The notes: a model not told the origin generated them from the sequence alone. A stretch of DNA of 21,558 nucleotides from Saccoglossus kowalevskii (GCF_000003605.2 NW_003141319.1:297322-318879), one strand, 5' to 3'. Shown: positions 8,926 to 20,928, counted from the first letter of the stretch. Program-made: numbers and translations.

Positions 8926-11900
8926 GGATTTGAGTCAGTGTTAGTTGGTAACATTTGTAAATAATTTGCAAAGATTCACATTTGATATTACCACGACTCG
9001 CAGCAATTCGGTGCAAGTGTGAATCACCTTCTATTTCTCACAATTTGATGAAAGTCACCCCAAAAAGATCCCCAGATTCCGAACATTTCAAACGATGAAA
9101 ATCCAGTGGCTCCAAGTAACTTTGCTGGATTCTGTCATAGTTTTATGGTCACTTGGTAGTTTTAGAGTCACACTTGGTAGTTTTAACCACTAAATCCCAT
9201 TTATTGCTAGCCACACCACTTAGTATTTAGCTTACTTGGCAACTGTTTATTTTGTTTAACCCATTCATTGTAGATAACTATATGCCACGGCAGAATTTGT
9301 TGAATAGACTCACATGTTTTTGTATATGATTCTTAGCATTTGACAGGGTTGTGTTACTTTAAACATAAACACGCTTGACCAAAATGGTCTCTGTCCAGCC
9401 ACCCCTAGTGTTACCTTACTCCTTGAGTTGCCGTTTATCACTGGAATGGTAGACATACAGATTATGTGATGAGATGTGGTGCAGACACGTGGGTTTCATT
9501 ATGAAAGGTTCATTAGATGCAAGTTAATTGTGATATTTTTATCTTCAGAAGTAAAAAAAAAAAAAAAGGACAGGAAATCCTATACACTTGAGTATTTGAA
9601 AAATTCTCTTTGAACATGAGGAGATTATATGGAAATAATTTAATAGTAAACACCCTTCCTTCTGTAAGCAATGAACTTCCTGACCCCTTGACCTGTGCTC
9701 CCAAGATCAACTTGTGGGCGAGACCATTTGAAGTATGGGTAAGGCTTGAAAAATGGAGTGAGGAGGTGAACATTTTGTTCATTTTACTATCTCTAATTAT
9801 GCAAACTCAGAAAAAAAAACATTTATAATTTTTTTTCAAGTTTCAACATTTCAAATAGTCCAACCCTAGTCATTGCAATTATTAATTTTTGTTATTCAAA
9901 TTTCCAACATTTTTTCAACCGTGAACTGTGACTGGCTTATTGTATCATCATTCCTCATTCAAAAACTAGCGATTGTCTGTCTTGATGTGAATTGAGATGG
10001 AAAACTTATGCTTGAATGAAGTGTAGAAAATGTGAATGAAAGTACGGTTAGATCCTGTAACTGTTCATTATAAGAAGGGACATCCCAATGAAATTGTACA
10101 TTATTTGTGTGTGTTTATAAATAGTTGATAAACAGGTACTGCTCTGTCAGATTCATGGGGTTTTATATACCTTTATTATTGCTGTTAGCTAAATGCACTA
10201 ATTAATTAAGAATTTCTAATTGTGAAAATTTACCACTTTATTAAACCAATGATAATTAGTATATGCTAACGAGAAACAAAAAGTTGCATTTCAAAATGTA
10301 CAATTCCTGAACACTCATACTATCAGATATATACCTAGATCATAACCCATCAATGAAATTGTATAATTGTGCGTTTAAATGTGACTTCAGTAACAAGGGT
10401 TGTTCATATGCAACATTTGTGTTGTATGTTTCTATTTTTGAGCAATTTAAAAACTCTATAACATTGTACTTATAAAAACACATAACACTTTACTATTTTC
10501 TGAACTGGGAAAAAATGAGCTGGTAATTCCAAATAGTTTAGAAATCAACAAAAAAAGTTGTGAATTTGTACACGAAAAGTTTTTTATTTTATAGGACTGA
10601 AACCATTTACGCTATGAATTGTGTACGAGATCCCCTATATTTGTTTCATTTTTAAGGTCATTCAGCTCAGAATGAAGCAATCACTGTGTGAAGTAAACAG
10701 CCCTTGAGTTTAAATGAAAACAAAATTGGAGCGATGTCAAGTGTATCGCATTATTTTCCATGTTCTGTATTGTTGAGAACAATTCACGGCTATGTATAGT
10801 ACTCTTTTTTTTTTACGTTCACCTTTTGTGTTGAAAATGGAATACTTGTGTACTTGTTGTGGAGTTTTACTGTGATCCTGACCTCGGCTCTAAAGAAATG
10901 TCATGGCATAAGAGCGTGGGCCTTTTAGTTTCATGAGACATTGAGAGTTAGTGTGATGTTCTTTTAGCACATTTAATATTGGGGTAAACAATTTTTCGTA
11001 ACTTTCGCAGCAGTGTCAATAGCACATGTAGCGTGCGTTGAAATTTCCTTTAAACAAACAATGTATTGGATCTTGTATTGAATATGACACAACACTTAAA
11101 ACAAAGTCTCAGTCATTGTGACAGTAGTTTTTTCGTGAGTGAATGTTCCTGAGATGGGAATTTACCCTCCAAAGCAATCAATCTCTTACTAGTAAATGAA
11201 TATATTATCTGTGACTCATGATTTTACAAAAAGCATCAATAACTGATAAAAAAAAAAAAAAAATAACAAAATAGATTCTCCAACTAGAAGATGCCAAGTT
11301 GTAATTGAGTGACAGGCTGTTTTTCAAGAGAACCGTAATTATCCGCGATACAAAAGATGAGTTGACAAAATCTGAATCGTAGGGGCACTTGATCCAAGGT
11401 AGTCATTTTGACCAATCATGCATTGATGTCCATTGATGAAAAAGTGATCATAGTTTAGTTGACTCCGAACAATCTTCTATGTCCTTATGTACCAATTAAT
11501 GTTGTCCAATAGAAAAAAAATGCTTCACATTATCGTTTAAGGCATATTTGAACTCTGTGCTTGTTGAGAAATGGAGCCAGCGTAGGATAGTTAAAATTCC
11601 TCGTTTAGCAACATTAAATTCTGTTAAAGCCAAGTGGCCTTTGATGGCTCTTGATAGAGCAGATCAAAAATATATAGGGCATATTTTACGGCTTTTAAAT
11701 GCCTTGGTGTAAATGCCCAGCATGTAGAGATTAATATCTTGATGTTAGTTGACCTGTTTTGTTTCGGGATGGTCGAATTAGTGTGATGTATATATATATA
11801 TATATCCACTTTTCTCCTCTGCCAAATACCACTGGCATCGTGGCTCATTTGCAATATGTCTCAATATGTCTTTTATCCAAGCATAAGTCACCATATTTGA

Positions 11901-12500
11901 AATTTCTTGACGAAATGTTCTTCCATATAATGCAATTATGTGATGTTTTAGAGCGTTACTAGATGCCCTCAAACCCTACCCCCACTATGATGTATGTGAA
12001 GTCTTATCTCTCTAAATGGGGTGGCCATAATTCCAGTCAAATTAGGAAAAATGTAGAACTGAACAATTTATCTCAAATGATTTAAATTTTGAAACTGTGT
12101 GACTAAATTCTATTGGTTAATTGAGAAGCTGGTATGGCAACCCTTGACATAAAACACAGCAATTAATTATAAAAGTAATTAAAAAAAATTCACTTACATA
12201 AATTAATAATGTATTTTAAAACTGGATGCTGTGCAGTCTCTGCTGAGAGACCTCAGAGTTTATCACACTTTTGAAGAGTATTTTAATCAAAGTCGCATTA
12301 CAAGTATGCCAGATATGCCCTTATTACTCTAATGCTGAATTCCTTGCTGAATGTTGTTCAAGATTCTCTAAAACAATTACATGTACGTGTTTGTTTTCAA
12401 CTGATTAACCAATTTTGTTTTCACAAACATGCATTTCTGTAATGCACATATGCTTCTGTAACTACAATGCTCCATTACTAGTTAATTTTAATCCACTTGA

Positions 12501-12787
12501 TTTTAGCTAATTTATCTACCCTGTATTTTAGCTAATTTATCTACCCAGTATTTTAGCTAATTTATCTATCCTGTATTTTAGCTAATTTATCTCCTCTTGA
12601 TTTTAGCTAATTTATCTCTCCTTGATTTTAGCTAATTTATCTACCCTGTATTATAGTTAATTTGTCTACCCTATATTTTTGCTAATTTATCTACCCTATA
12701 TTTTTGCTAATTTATCTACCCTGTATTTTAGCTAATTTATCTACCCTGTATTTTAGCTAAATTTTCTACCCTGTATTTTAGCTAATT
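12501..12787. repeat. 25-bp minisatellite, 11.5 units
   Basis: Eleven units of exactly 25 bp, each near TTTTAGCTAATTTATCTACC plus CTGTA, and a 12-base partial unit. No indel breaks the register over 287 bp, though substitutions occur (for example TTGA or CTATA at unit ends). Each unit carries a CTAATTTA core, the TAAT type bound by homeodomain proteins. Confidence 0.95.
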
Positions 12788-14228
12788 CAAGATGAAGTAA
12801 TTCAGCAATACCTCTTTTTTTTTAATGAGGTTATGTTCTGATGTAATAACTGGGCTGTTGCTATCAATTAAAAACCAATAATTACATGATACAGTGTAAC
12901 AGACAAGTCTCCAAAGTTTTGTTTATATAAGCTACTCATTCAGGTTTACTGTTTTTTAGCCACTAAGATTTTATTTGCATTTGTCAGCTTGTAACAAATA
13001 TTTTTTTTTGAAATTCTTATCTTTTAACTATAGGGGTTATACCTAAAGTTCATATGTCAGTTATTAGAGTCTATACTACTGTTGTGTTGAATTCAAAACC
13101 CACTTATGTTGAACCACTTTCACTCACATCCTGTAGTTTAAAATAGGTCAGCTTACTCGGCAGGCATCGCTAGCTCCGAATCGTGCAAAATTTGGAAAAT
13201 AGTTAACCCTGCTGGTCAGCTACTGAGATGTAAGTCTTTGTTTTTTGCTCGGTGGTCCTGGTTGTTGCAATGCTGCAAATAATGTTTAATCCCATGCAAT
13301 GTTTTGACACCACTTTTAAGTATGTTTGTTCGATTTCATGCATAATACAGGATATCTCACAAATGGAACGAAACGGAAGTGAATGTAAAATGGTTTATTG
13401 ATGTCTTGAGGTGATTAGATATATGAATCAGTGTAGTAAAATTTATTAAATATTCAAGATGTGTAAACGTTTCTTGTTGAGTAGCTGAATAATGGGATAT
13501 AACCCTCTTTTCATAACTTTAATTACCGGTTTCATGTTGATGTGAAATTTACCCTCCCAGGGGTGTGAATCCCCTCTGTTCAGCTGCTTTTTAAAATACA
13601 TTTGATACTTTCCTGTTTTTTTTTTTCAATGGTGATGATATTCACACCACCAGATTGCTCTGTTTGTTCATTATTCTATATCACTGTAGCCACTGTTTTC
13701 CATGGCAACTGTCTCTGTGACTTCCTGATCCATATGTGTTTGTCCTCGTCCTGGGCTGTGCCATCTGTGTTTGTCACTATATTCATGTATGGAATTAGTG
13801 CTCAATAACGCTATAGTTGTATTCATTATTCTTTTATTTGACAGCTTGCAACGGCGCCTGATCATGAAAGCTTAGTTGAATTTCCATTTGTTCGGCTTTA
13901 ATTCGTCTCATCTTTTTCCTCATCCTTGTTTCATTTCTAATAGTTCACATGCATATTAATTACTATTTGCTCAAGGTTGTAGCAGACTGAAGTTTACCTT
14001 TTGAATGTGAAAATGAATTTTTAGTTCACAGAATGCAATTTTTTTTTTCAAATTTGTGATAAAGTATTGTAGTCAATTATAAAGTATATCCATTTGGTTC
14101 AAAATTAACCAAGAAATGATTGAAAAAATATATAAAAACATGAAAAATGTTACAAAATTATCAAAGAAATTAAAATGTTGGACCAAAATTTTGGAGGAAG
14201 AATTATGTCAGTTGTATTTGAAGGATTA

Positions 14229-14299
14229 AGTCATCTGTATAGGACAAGTACATGTTTAGTAGATCTTATCGTCATAAGATTTCATCTCTTCAGATGACT
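14229..14299. repeat. Nested inverted repeat, possible 71-nt hairpin
   Basis: Outer arms AGTCATCTG (14229-14237) and CAGATGACT (14291-14299) enclose inner arms ATCTTAT (14263-14269) and ATAAGAT (14274-14280). The intervening sequence does not pair continuously, so this is a weak small-RNA precursor candidate at best. Confidence 0.5.
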
Positions 14300-15126
14300 C
14301 TGATCTCTTGTTAGTTTCCGTTTCTCAATTTGACCAAATTTTCTATAGGTAATTTTAAAATGTCCACAACAATGTACTTGTATATTACCACTTACTTACA
14401 TCTGTGTTCATCATCTGTTAGTTATTGTTGTTCCATGAAAGAACCATCTGTTTCTTGAATCTTCTGCGGTCTTAAGTGGCTAATCTCCCTTTCTGGCTTA
14501 GACTATAGTGTGTTTTTTGTTGCTGGACCACTCAGCTGCAGCTGTGTTCCACTGTTTCGCTGTGAATAAGAAGCATGTGTGTTAAATTGGCAAGTTTAAA
14601 AAAAAAGCTGATCATGTTTAAAATTGACGCTTCTGATGGCCATGACCAATTCTGTTCAATGTGGTACAATTGTAAATATTCATAGGCGAGCACGTCAGTT
14701 TTTCGACATGAACCGCCTTACTTTGACGTAGTAAGATGTTCATCAGCTGAATTGTGTCTAAAAATGATATGGTGCCTTAATATGGAATGTGGTTTGTTGG
14801 AGTTAATTGGATTGAATAGAGGAAGGCCGGCCATTGCATTTTTTAACATTTTTTAACGTTATCCGATATTATTATACATCTGTCACCATAACGCCTTAAG
14901 TTACAGCGTGCCGTAATTTTGCGGTATTTTACAGGGTATTATTATCCTACCTTATTAGGAAATGGGAATTACATACGTAAGCGTCCTCTAATAATAAAAA
15001 CAAACATGGCTGCCACCACCAGAGTTTGACCAGATTCCACACAAAAAAAGTTTGCTGATTCTGTTCTAAACATTTTGAAGTTCGGCATTCCCATGATGCA
15101 TCCTTGAAAGGAAAAGATGTATAATA

Positions 15127-15262
15127 ATAAGGTTATTATGAGAATACCTCAAAGTATGCACTAAGACAGTACGCCGCTCATTGACCTCTGCTGCGCGTAG
15201 GTCGATACTCCACCTGTACTGTACCTGTACTATAATTTGTGTTATTCTCGTAATAACCTTAT
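15127..15262. mobile_element. Small 136-bp element with 20-bp terminal inverted repeats
   Basis: Termini 15127-15146 (ATAAGGTTATTATGAGAATA) and 15243-15262 are reverse complements with one mismatch. The interior is GC-richer than the surroundings and contains GACCT..AGGTC. A related partial copy lies near 8066-8125. Non-coding, size and terminal repeats fit a MITE. Confidence 0.65.
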
Positions 15263-15663
15263 GGGCAACTATTTGGGAAGTTTGTTTTTCTCCAATGTTA
15301 TCAATATTATCGTCTAATACTGACTGAATACACATCTCTGTTTGGGCAAAAGAGAGGCTGTGACCAACTACTAGAATTAGATATTATTTATTGATATTAT
15401 CTGAGAAAAGACATTGCAAAAGTCGATGTGGTAGTTGAATGAAATGTCTAACTTAGACAAATAAACGATAATATTGGATAAAAACAAAAATGAAGGAAAG
15501 TATAACTTTGAACAACTGTTAGACTTGGATATAATATTATTGATAATATCAGGAAAGAAATGTAACAAGATGTGATTTCATTAGATTTTTGTAGACTGTA
15601 AATGTTTGATAATTATTTTTATGGCAATGTTACATCTTGATGGTGGAATACCATATTTTGCTA

Positions 15664-15782
15664 TACTGTACAACGACAAGTTGAGTGTAAAATATAGAAA
15701 GAGGTATATTATGAATATCATTTTCACTGAATCATTCCTTCAGCGAATATAAATTCCAAGCGAAAATAGGTATTTTACAGTA
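15664..15782 (+). mobile_element. MITE-like element, family A, copy 4 (internally deleted)
   Basis: It starts TACTGTA and ends GGTATTTTACAGTA. The block CAAGTTGAGTGTAAAATATAG and TTCACTGAATCATTCCTTCAGC matches the right half of other copies, while the left arm is missing. At 119 bp it is about 90 bp shorter than copies 1 and 2. Confidence 0.65.
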
Positions 15783-16130
15783 TTTGTAGTCCAGTGCTTA
15801 TTGAAGCACACACACAACCAAAACCTAACATTTAATTAAATACGACTTACTTTGAACCTAGACACAGCCTTATCTATGACCGCATTTCAGTTAACAAAAA
15901 AGCAATCAAGCGGTAATGTATTGTAGCTTTCGGTTTTGCAAACAAAATAGCAATGTAGAGTTCAAATAAAACAGTTTGTAATGCATACGCAGTAACTTGT
16001 ACGAGGAAACTTTAAAACAGGAACTATTTACTTCACAACTTATCTGGTTAACCTGATGGTACGAACACAATGACAGACTGCCACACCGCCAATGGCAGTT
16101 CTGATTTCATAAGATTAGGGCTTTTTCTCG

Positions 16131-16314
16131 TACTGTAAAATCTGTATTAGAAACCGCGGCTTCTATTAAAATGGTACAATGCAACAGAGGGGATGTGGCT
16201 TCTAATAGAGCATCTACACATATGAGAAATGATGAATTTTTGGTTCTCAATTATTCAAAAAAATTGGGTGCGACTTCTATTAGGGATGCGGCTTCTAATA
16301 CAGATTTTACGGTA
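16131..16314. mobile_element. MITE-like element, family C
   Basis: The left terminus CTGTAAAATCTGTATTAGAA (from 16133) matches the reverse complement of the right end (to 16312) with one mismatch, and TA sits outside both ends. Inside, a GCGGCTTCTATTA-type motif recurs four times (GCGGCTTCTATTA, GTGGCTTCTAATA, GCGACTTCTATTA, GCGGCTTCTAATA). There is no coding capacity. Confidence 0.7.
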
Positions 16315-16875
16315 CTAGCTATATATAACACAAAATGACATTTCGATCAAGACAAATAAGCAATAGGAAATTATGTTCATTTAGTTCAAAATAAATTTAT
16401 TTAAAATAGTCTGGGACAAACATTTTGACAAGGTTTACCTGGAATAAATACTTGTGTGAAATGTATCTTATCTACAAGCTGATTATTTCTCAGTATATTA
16501 TTTCCTGCCACTATTCCTTTGACATTACTATAAGCACCTGTTCTGCTGTTGATGCGGCTTCTCTTAACCCAGATGAAATATTGACTCGCGTATTCATGAG
16601 CCGTAGATGCATATCTTGCACATCTGAAAACAGAATTTTTCACTGCAATGAATTTTTACAGAGGTCACTTCCTATCTGAAGAACCCCAGTGAGATATCCA
16701 ATGTAAATTTTCTCTAGCGTAATGTACGAACATTATCTTGATTCAAACAGTTTGAAGAAAACTTTCCACACATAGGGTATAGGACACTTAAACGTTAATC
16801 ACTTGCCCGTGTCACTGAAAACCTGATCCGTAATAATTTATTTCTAGGTTTTGTAAAATGACACGATATGTTTAG

Positions 16876-17283
16876 GTTTCTGTAGGCGCACACCCCTTTG
16901 ACATTGATCCATATAAATTACAGCGTTTCTGTGCAAAACTTGAAAAGACATCTTGTCTTAATTTCATAGTTGATATTTTGCTTAATGAGTTACCACTTTT
17001 TTGTTTGGAGCTTAGTCCCCAGTGCGGAGGGGGAGGAGGAGGTTGGGTCATAGATAAACTTCACAAATTGAAGTACCTATGCATGCAAAAAGAAAAAAAA
17101 ACTTTCAAAAAACGCCTTTTATTTCTGAACTCAGTCTTATATTTTTTTCATGTTATGAGTTATGACCTTTCTGTGTGCTGTGATAAAAGTATCAGTAAAC
17201 CTTTAATTAATTTAGGTGAAGTTCTAACATCCCTCTCAGAAATTACGCCTTTTGCTGAATTAAATAGCGGAAATAAAGAGTAA
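16876..17283 (+). other. Unexplained stop-free frame, 135 codons, possible exon or gene relic
   Basis: From an in-frame TAG at 16873 to a TAA at 17284, one frame stays open. The product has no recognised family. It begins near a plausible acceptor (GTTTCTGTAG|GC at 16885) with HPFDIDPYKLQRFCAKLEKT, then FIVDILLNELPLF, a poly-glycine run CGGGGGGW, a basic stretch KEKKTFKKR, and ends FAELNSGNKE. Amino-acid texture is protein-like at both ends, but no clear start codon context exists. It could be a nested gene exon, a retroelement or transposase fragment, or chance. Confidence 0.3.
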
Positions 17284-17430
17284 CTAAAATAACATGCAAA
17301 CTGAAAAGACATTGTAGTCCACTTATTCACCACTCCTCACATGAGAAGCATTGCCTCCAGATATTTTCTTTTATTTCCTACTTTGTCGCGTTTATCCTAC
17401 AGCAACCCACCTTTGAGATTTATACATTAG

Positions 17431-17554
17431 ATGCACGGAGACGTACATTCCACTGGAAATTTACATGAAATCGTAATATGTGCAACATTTCTATGCACAG
17501 AGACGTACATTCCACTGGAAATTTACATGAAATCGTAATATGTGCAGCATTTCT
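17431..17554. repeat. 62-bp tandem duplication, two near-identical units
   Basis: ATGCACGGAGACGTACATTC at 17431 recurs at 17493 with G/A changes only at isolated sites. The high identity implies a recent duplication. Confidence 0.95.
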
Positions 17555-17780
17555 CGATAACTTGCATTTGTTTGAAAATGAGCCTTGGAATAATTGGTTG
17601 CCCAAACATTGATTCCATGGGAAATAATTTCCATATGATTCCCCATAGAATAAATGTTATATTACAACCCAAAGTGGTGGCCATTTTGAATAGCAGTTGA
17701 TGAAGTTTGGGATATTTGGAAAGCTATTGTAGTGAGTATACACTTAAATTGAATTGCAATGAAATGAAGTCTTATAACTT

Positions 17781-17790
17781 GTGACGTCAC
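17781..17790. promoter_or_regulatory. Perfect CRE-type palindrome
   Basis: GTGACGTCAC contains the full 8-bp CREB/ATF consensus TGACGTCA (17782-17789) in an otherwise CpG-poor intron. A single site has little weight alone. Confidence 0.3.
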
Positions 17791-18102
17791 CGATTATCCT
17801 ACCTTTGAACTTGGCTTATGGTCACCTTTAGCCACTCTCCTATGGAGAATTCAACTACCATACAATGTATGTTAAAAGTCATGAAAACATACATGTATTG
17901 TTTAATATTTAGTATTACCAGTATTTTTTAGTAGCAAACATGATTTTTTTTATTTCTATCACATTTGTGATATGGAAACTGATGTAAGATTAGTCACTGA
18001 CTGTTTTAGTGCAAGACCAGCTTATACTACAATGCAAATGATCATTTTATTTTAACCTTTTAACCACCAGACTTTCTCACCCATTTTTTGTTGCACTTTT
18101 TT

Positions 18103-18913
18103 AGCTCCGCTGTTGACTTTGTCGAGCGGAGCTTATCATATGAGTGATTGTCCGTCGTCGTTCGTCCAATTGCTTTGATATTACATATATAGGTACTACA
18201 TGTGGACCTCTCTCAGATTTGTTCATTTCATAATGATATCTTCAATTCTCTAATTTTGATGAATATTTTTGTAATTTTTGGTAAAAAGTGATATTTTCAA
18301 CTTCTTGTTAAAAATCGCAAGTCCAATTGCTTTGATATTACATATATAGGTACTACATGTGGACCTCTCTCAGATTTGTTCGTTTTGTAATGATATCCGT
18401 AATTCTCTAATTTTGGTGAATATTTTTGTAATTGTTGGTAAAAAGTGATATTTTTGACTTCTTGTAGAAAACCGCAAGTCCAATTGCTTTGATATTACAT
18501 ATATAGGTACTACATGTGGACCTCTCTCAGATTTGTTCGTTTTGTAATGATATCCGTAATTCTCTAATTTTGGTGAATATTTTTGTAATTGTTGGTAAAA
18601 AGTGATATTTTTGACTTCTTGTTAAAAACCTCAAGTCCAATTGCTTTGATATTACATATATAGGTACTACATGTGGACCTCTCTCAGATTTGTTCATTTC
18701 ATGATGATATCTTTAATTGTCTAATTTTGATGAATATTTTTGTAATTTTTGGTAAAAAGTGATATTTTCGACTTCTTGTTGAAAACCGCAAGTCCAATTG
18801 CTTTGATATATTATACATGTAGGTACTACATGTGGACCTCTCTCAGATTTGTTCATTTTCTAATAATATCTTCTGTTCTTTAATTGCCATGTGCATTGCT
18901 AACAGCAGAGCTA
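18103..18913. mobile_element. Composite element: head hairpin plus five-unit 157-bp tandem array
   Basis: It starts AGCTCCGCTGTT and ends AACAGCAGAGCT, inverted repeats with one mismatch in 12. The left end also forms a hairpin with 9-bp arms (AGCTCCGCT 18103-18111, AGCGGAGCT 18125-18133). A CpG-bearing spacer (GTCCGTCGTCGTTCGTCC) leads into the array. GTCCAATTGC begins at 18164, 18321, 18478, 18635 and 18792, always 157 bp apart, and the fifth unit is cut at about 18890. This plan recalls Helentron-associated non-autonomous elements such as the bivalve pearl family, which carry tandem cores of about 160 bp. Assignment is inference. Confidence 0.6.
18164..18890. repeat. 157-bp tandem array, about 4.6 units
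   Basis: All four intervals are exactly 157 bp. Units 2 and 3 are nearly identical, and unit 4 shares features with unit 1 (TTCATTTCAT), suggesting exchange or stepwise duplication. A conserved core is GGTACTACATGTGGACCTCT. Confidence 0.95.
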
Positions 18914-20742
18914 TCTCAGCCGACAGGCTTGAAATAAACCCTAATTTTGGGGCCAACAGAGAAAATTTGAGTCAATTTTTACCCTAAAAATTGGCTATTT
19001 TAGTCCCAATCTTCACAAGGAAAGTGTAGACTATAAACGGGACTATTTTGTGAATTTGTGATGAGAACTGGTGGTGAAAAGGTTAACCATCTTTATTTAT
19101 TTTTTTTTAATCTCATTTATTTCTCTATAAAAGCTTGTAGTTTGTTGTAAAAAGAGTAAAAAACTATTTTGGTGTTTCTAATCATAGAAAGTTTGTTTTG
19201 TAAATATATAGTAATACTCATAATGTACATTTCAACTTTTTTCTCCGTTGCAGTGTGGAAAATAGGTAGCTTTAACCATTTTTGAAAAATGTGAATATTG
19301 TATTTGAGGAATTGAAAATATTTGTCAGGCTATGCTGGAAAAAATAATTTTGCGAACTTAAATATTGATCATACATGTCAGTTGTGTCGCCATGGCAATC
19401 AATCATACATGTATATGCTCATTAATGAATGTTATGCAGCGACTGGCATTAAAATGTCAAGATGACATGCTTCAATAAATGTTAGTAATTCTGTCAGAAT
19501 ATACATCATTTTGACAATTTTAATGGTACATGCAATAAAATCTGAATGATTGAGCTTTGCTAATACGAGACGCATATTGTATAACTAGTGTGTAAGATTA
19601 AAAAAATAAAATAAATAAAATTGTTTCTGGTCAGTGAGCCTGTCAGTTCAGAGAAGGTCATTTGCGACTGTTTCTTTCTGGACTTAATATTAAATTAAAG
19701 GAAAAAAAAGCCCCAAAACACACAAAAAAAGAAAATATCATTTTTATCTACCTCTCAAGTTCAGAAACAAACTTTTTAAGCCTATTATTAATGTGAATTG
19801 AATTCCATTTAATGGCATATTAGTGAAATTTTAACCAATTTGCAGTGAGGTATTTTTTTGTTGGCATGGTAACATATAGAGATGAGAGCGTGGCTCTAAA
19901 AATGTCATTATTTTTACAGTTAATGGTCTACTCATCTGTATCAATATCTGATAACATGCGTTTAATCATTTTTTAATGAGAATAACCATGATATATTGAA
20001 ATATTTATTGTGGCTATCTGTGACAATTTGTAGTCTGATATAAATTATCTGTATTGTTGTCGTGGTTACTGTTGTTGCTGAGAAAATTAGAGATACGACT
20101 TATCCTCAAAGAATTCTCCTGAATTCTCGATATTACTGATGAAATCTTATTTTGGATTGTCCACCCATAGTACTGTACATGTATTCTTGCTGCCAGAGGT
20201 TTGCTTTCGCTTTGGGATTTTATCTTGCCCTTGAGTGCTTTAAATTATCCCAACAGTAATGTAATCTCTGGTGTGTTGAAAAAAACATTAAATCTTTTTA
20301 AATTCAATTTTGCTGGCGTCATCAGTTACTTAGGGAACCAGCAATGATTAGCTCCAGATAAACTTAGACCTGTACTTTGGTTTTCTCAGTTCACATGTTT
20401 CATACGTTGTTCATTCCAGCTGTAACAACGCAGTATACTTCTTAAGAATAAACATGAAGAAAATTTAGTAATTTTATATTCTCCTGCTTTGAAAACTGAT
20501 AATTAGGATCGTGACACCATGTTGAAGGAAGCATTATTGCTTTTTCTTCTTCTACTGTTCCAATTTCCTGAAAAGGCAATCTGAGACACTGACAGTAGTG
20601 CTGATTTTATAGTCGGTTTAGTTTGAAAATTCAAATTCTCAAGAGAAGGTGCAACATGTAACCGATACTAATTTGATTCCTTTTTATCAGTAGGCAATGC
20701 ATACTTCAGTGAAGATTGCATTTGCTCACAAAACTGTTTGAG

Positions 20743-20928
20743 TACAGTAGAAGCATTAATTATTCTCTAGGTTTAATTTTGCTAGTAATTAAAATCCGCA
20801 GAGTCAAATCCTTGTGAACTTGTAAAATAACAATAGAACTCATTGTTTCGCTGGCAAATTAAAAACCAGTGCTCAAAATATCATGATGGTGAATTAAAAT
20901 GCTTGTGAAAATAATTGTGTTTACAGTA
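20743..20928. mobile_element. MITE-like element, family B, copy 2
   Basis: It is bounded by TACAGTAGAAGCATTAAT and GTGTTTACAGTA. The middle shares GTGAACTTGTAAAATAACAA and CATTGTTTC..GGCAAATTAA with the copy at 590-799. Internal arms near GGTTTAATTTTGC and GCAAATTAAAAACC are imperfect. Confidence 0.6.

Noticed and set aside
8771-9016. Minus-strand frame with repeated MESRNESTE
   Set aside because: The peptide repeat is only the 27-bp minisatellite. No gene structure around it.
9610-9828. Plus-strand frame with INLWARPFEVW between an AG and a GTAAGG
   Set aside because: It looks a little like a small exon but has no family resemblance, the acceptor lacks a pyrimidine tract, and it does not match the expected NOS1AP exon 3.
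12501-12787. CRISPR-like regular repeat
   Set aside because: Units are contiguous with no unique spacers, and the genome is eukaryotic. It is a minisatellite.
16401-16679. Overlapping 80-84-codon frames on both strands
   Set aside because: No protein-like motifs, and the two strands are about equally open. Treated as chance.
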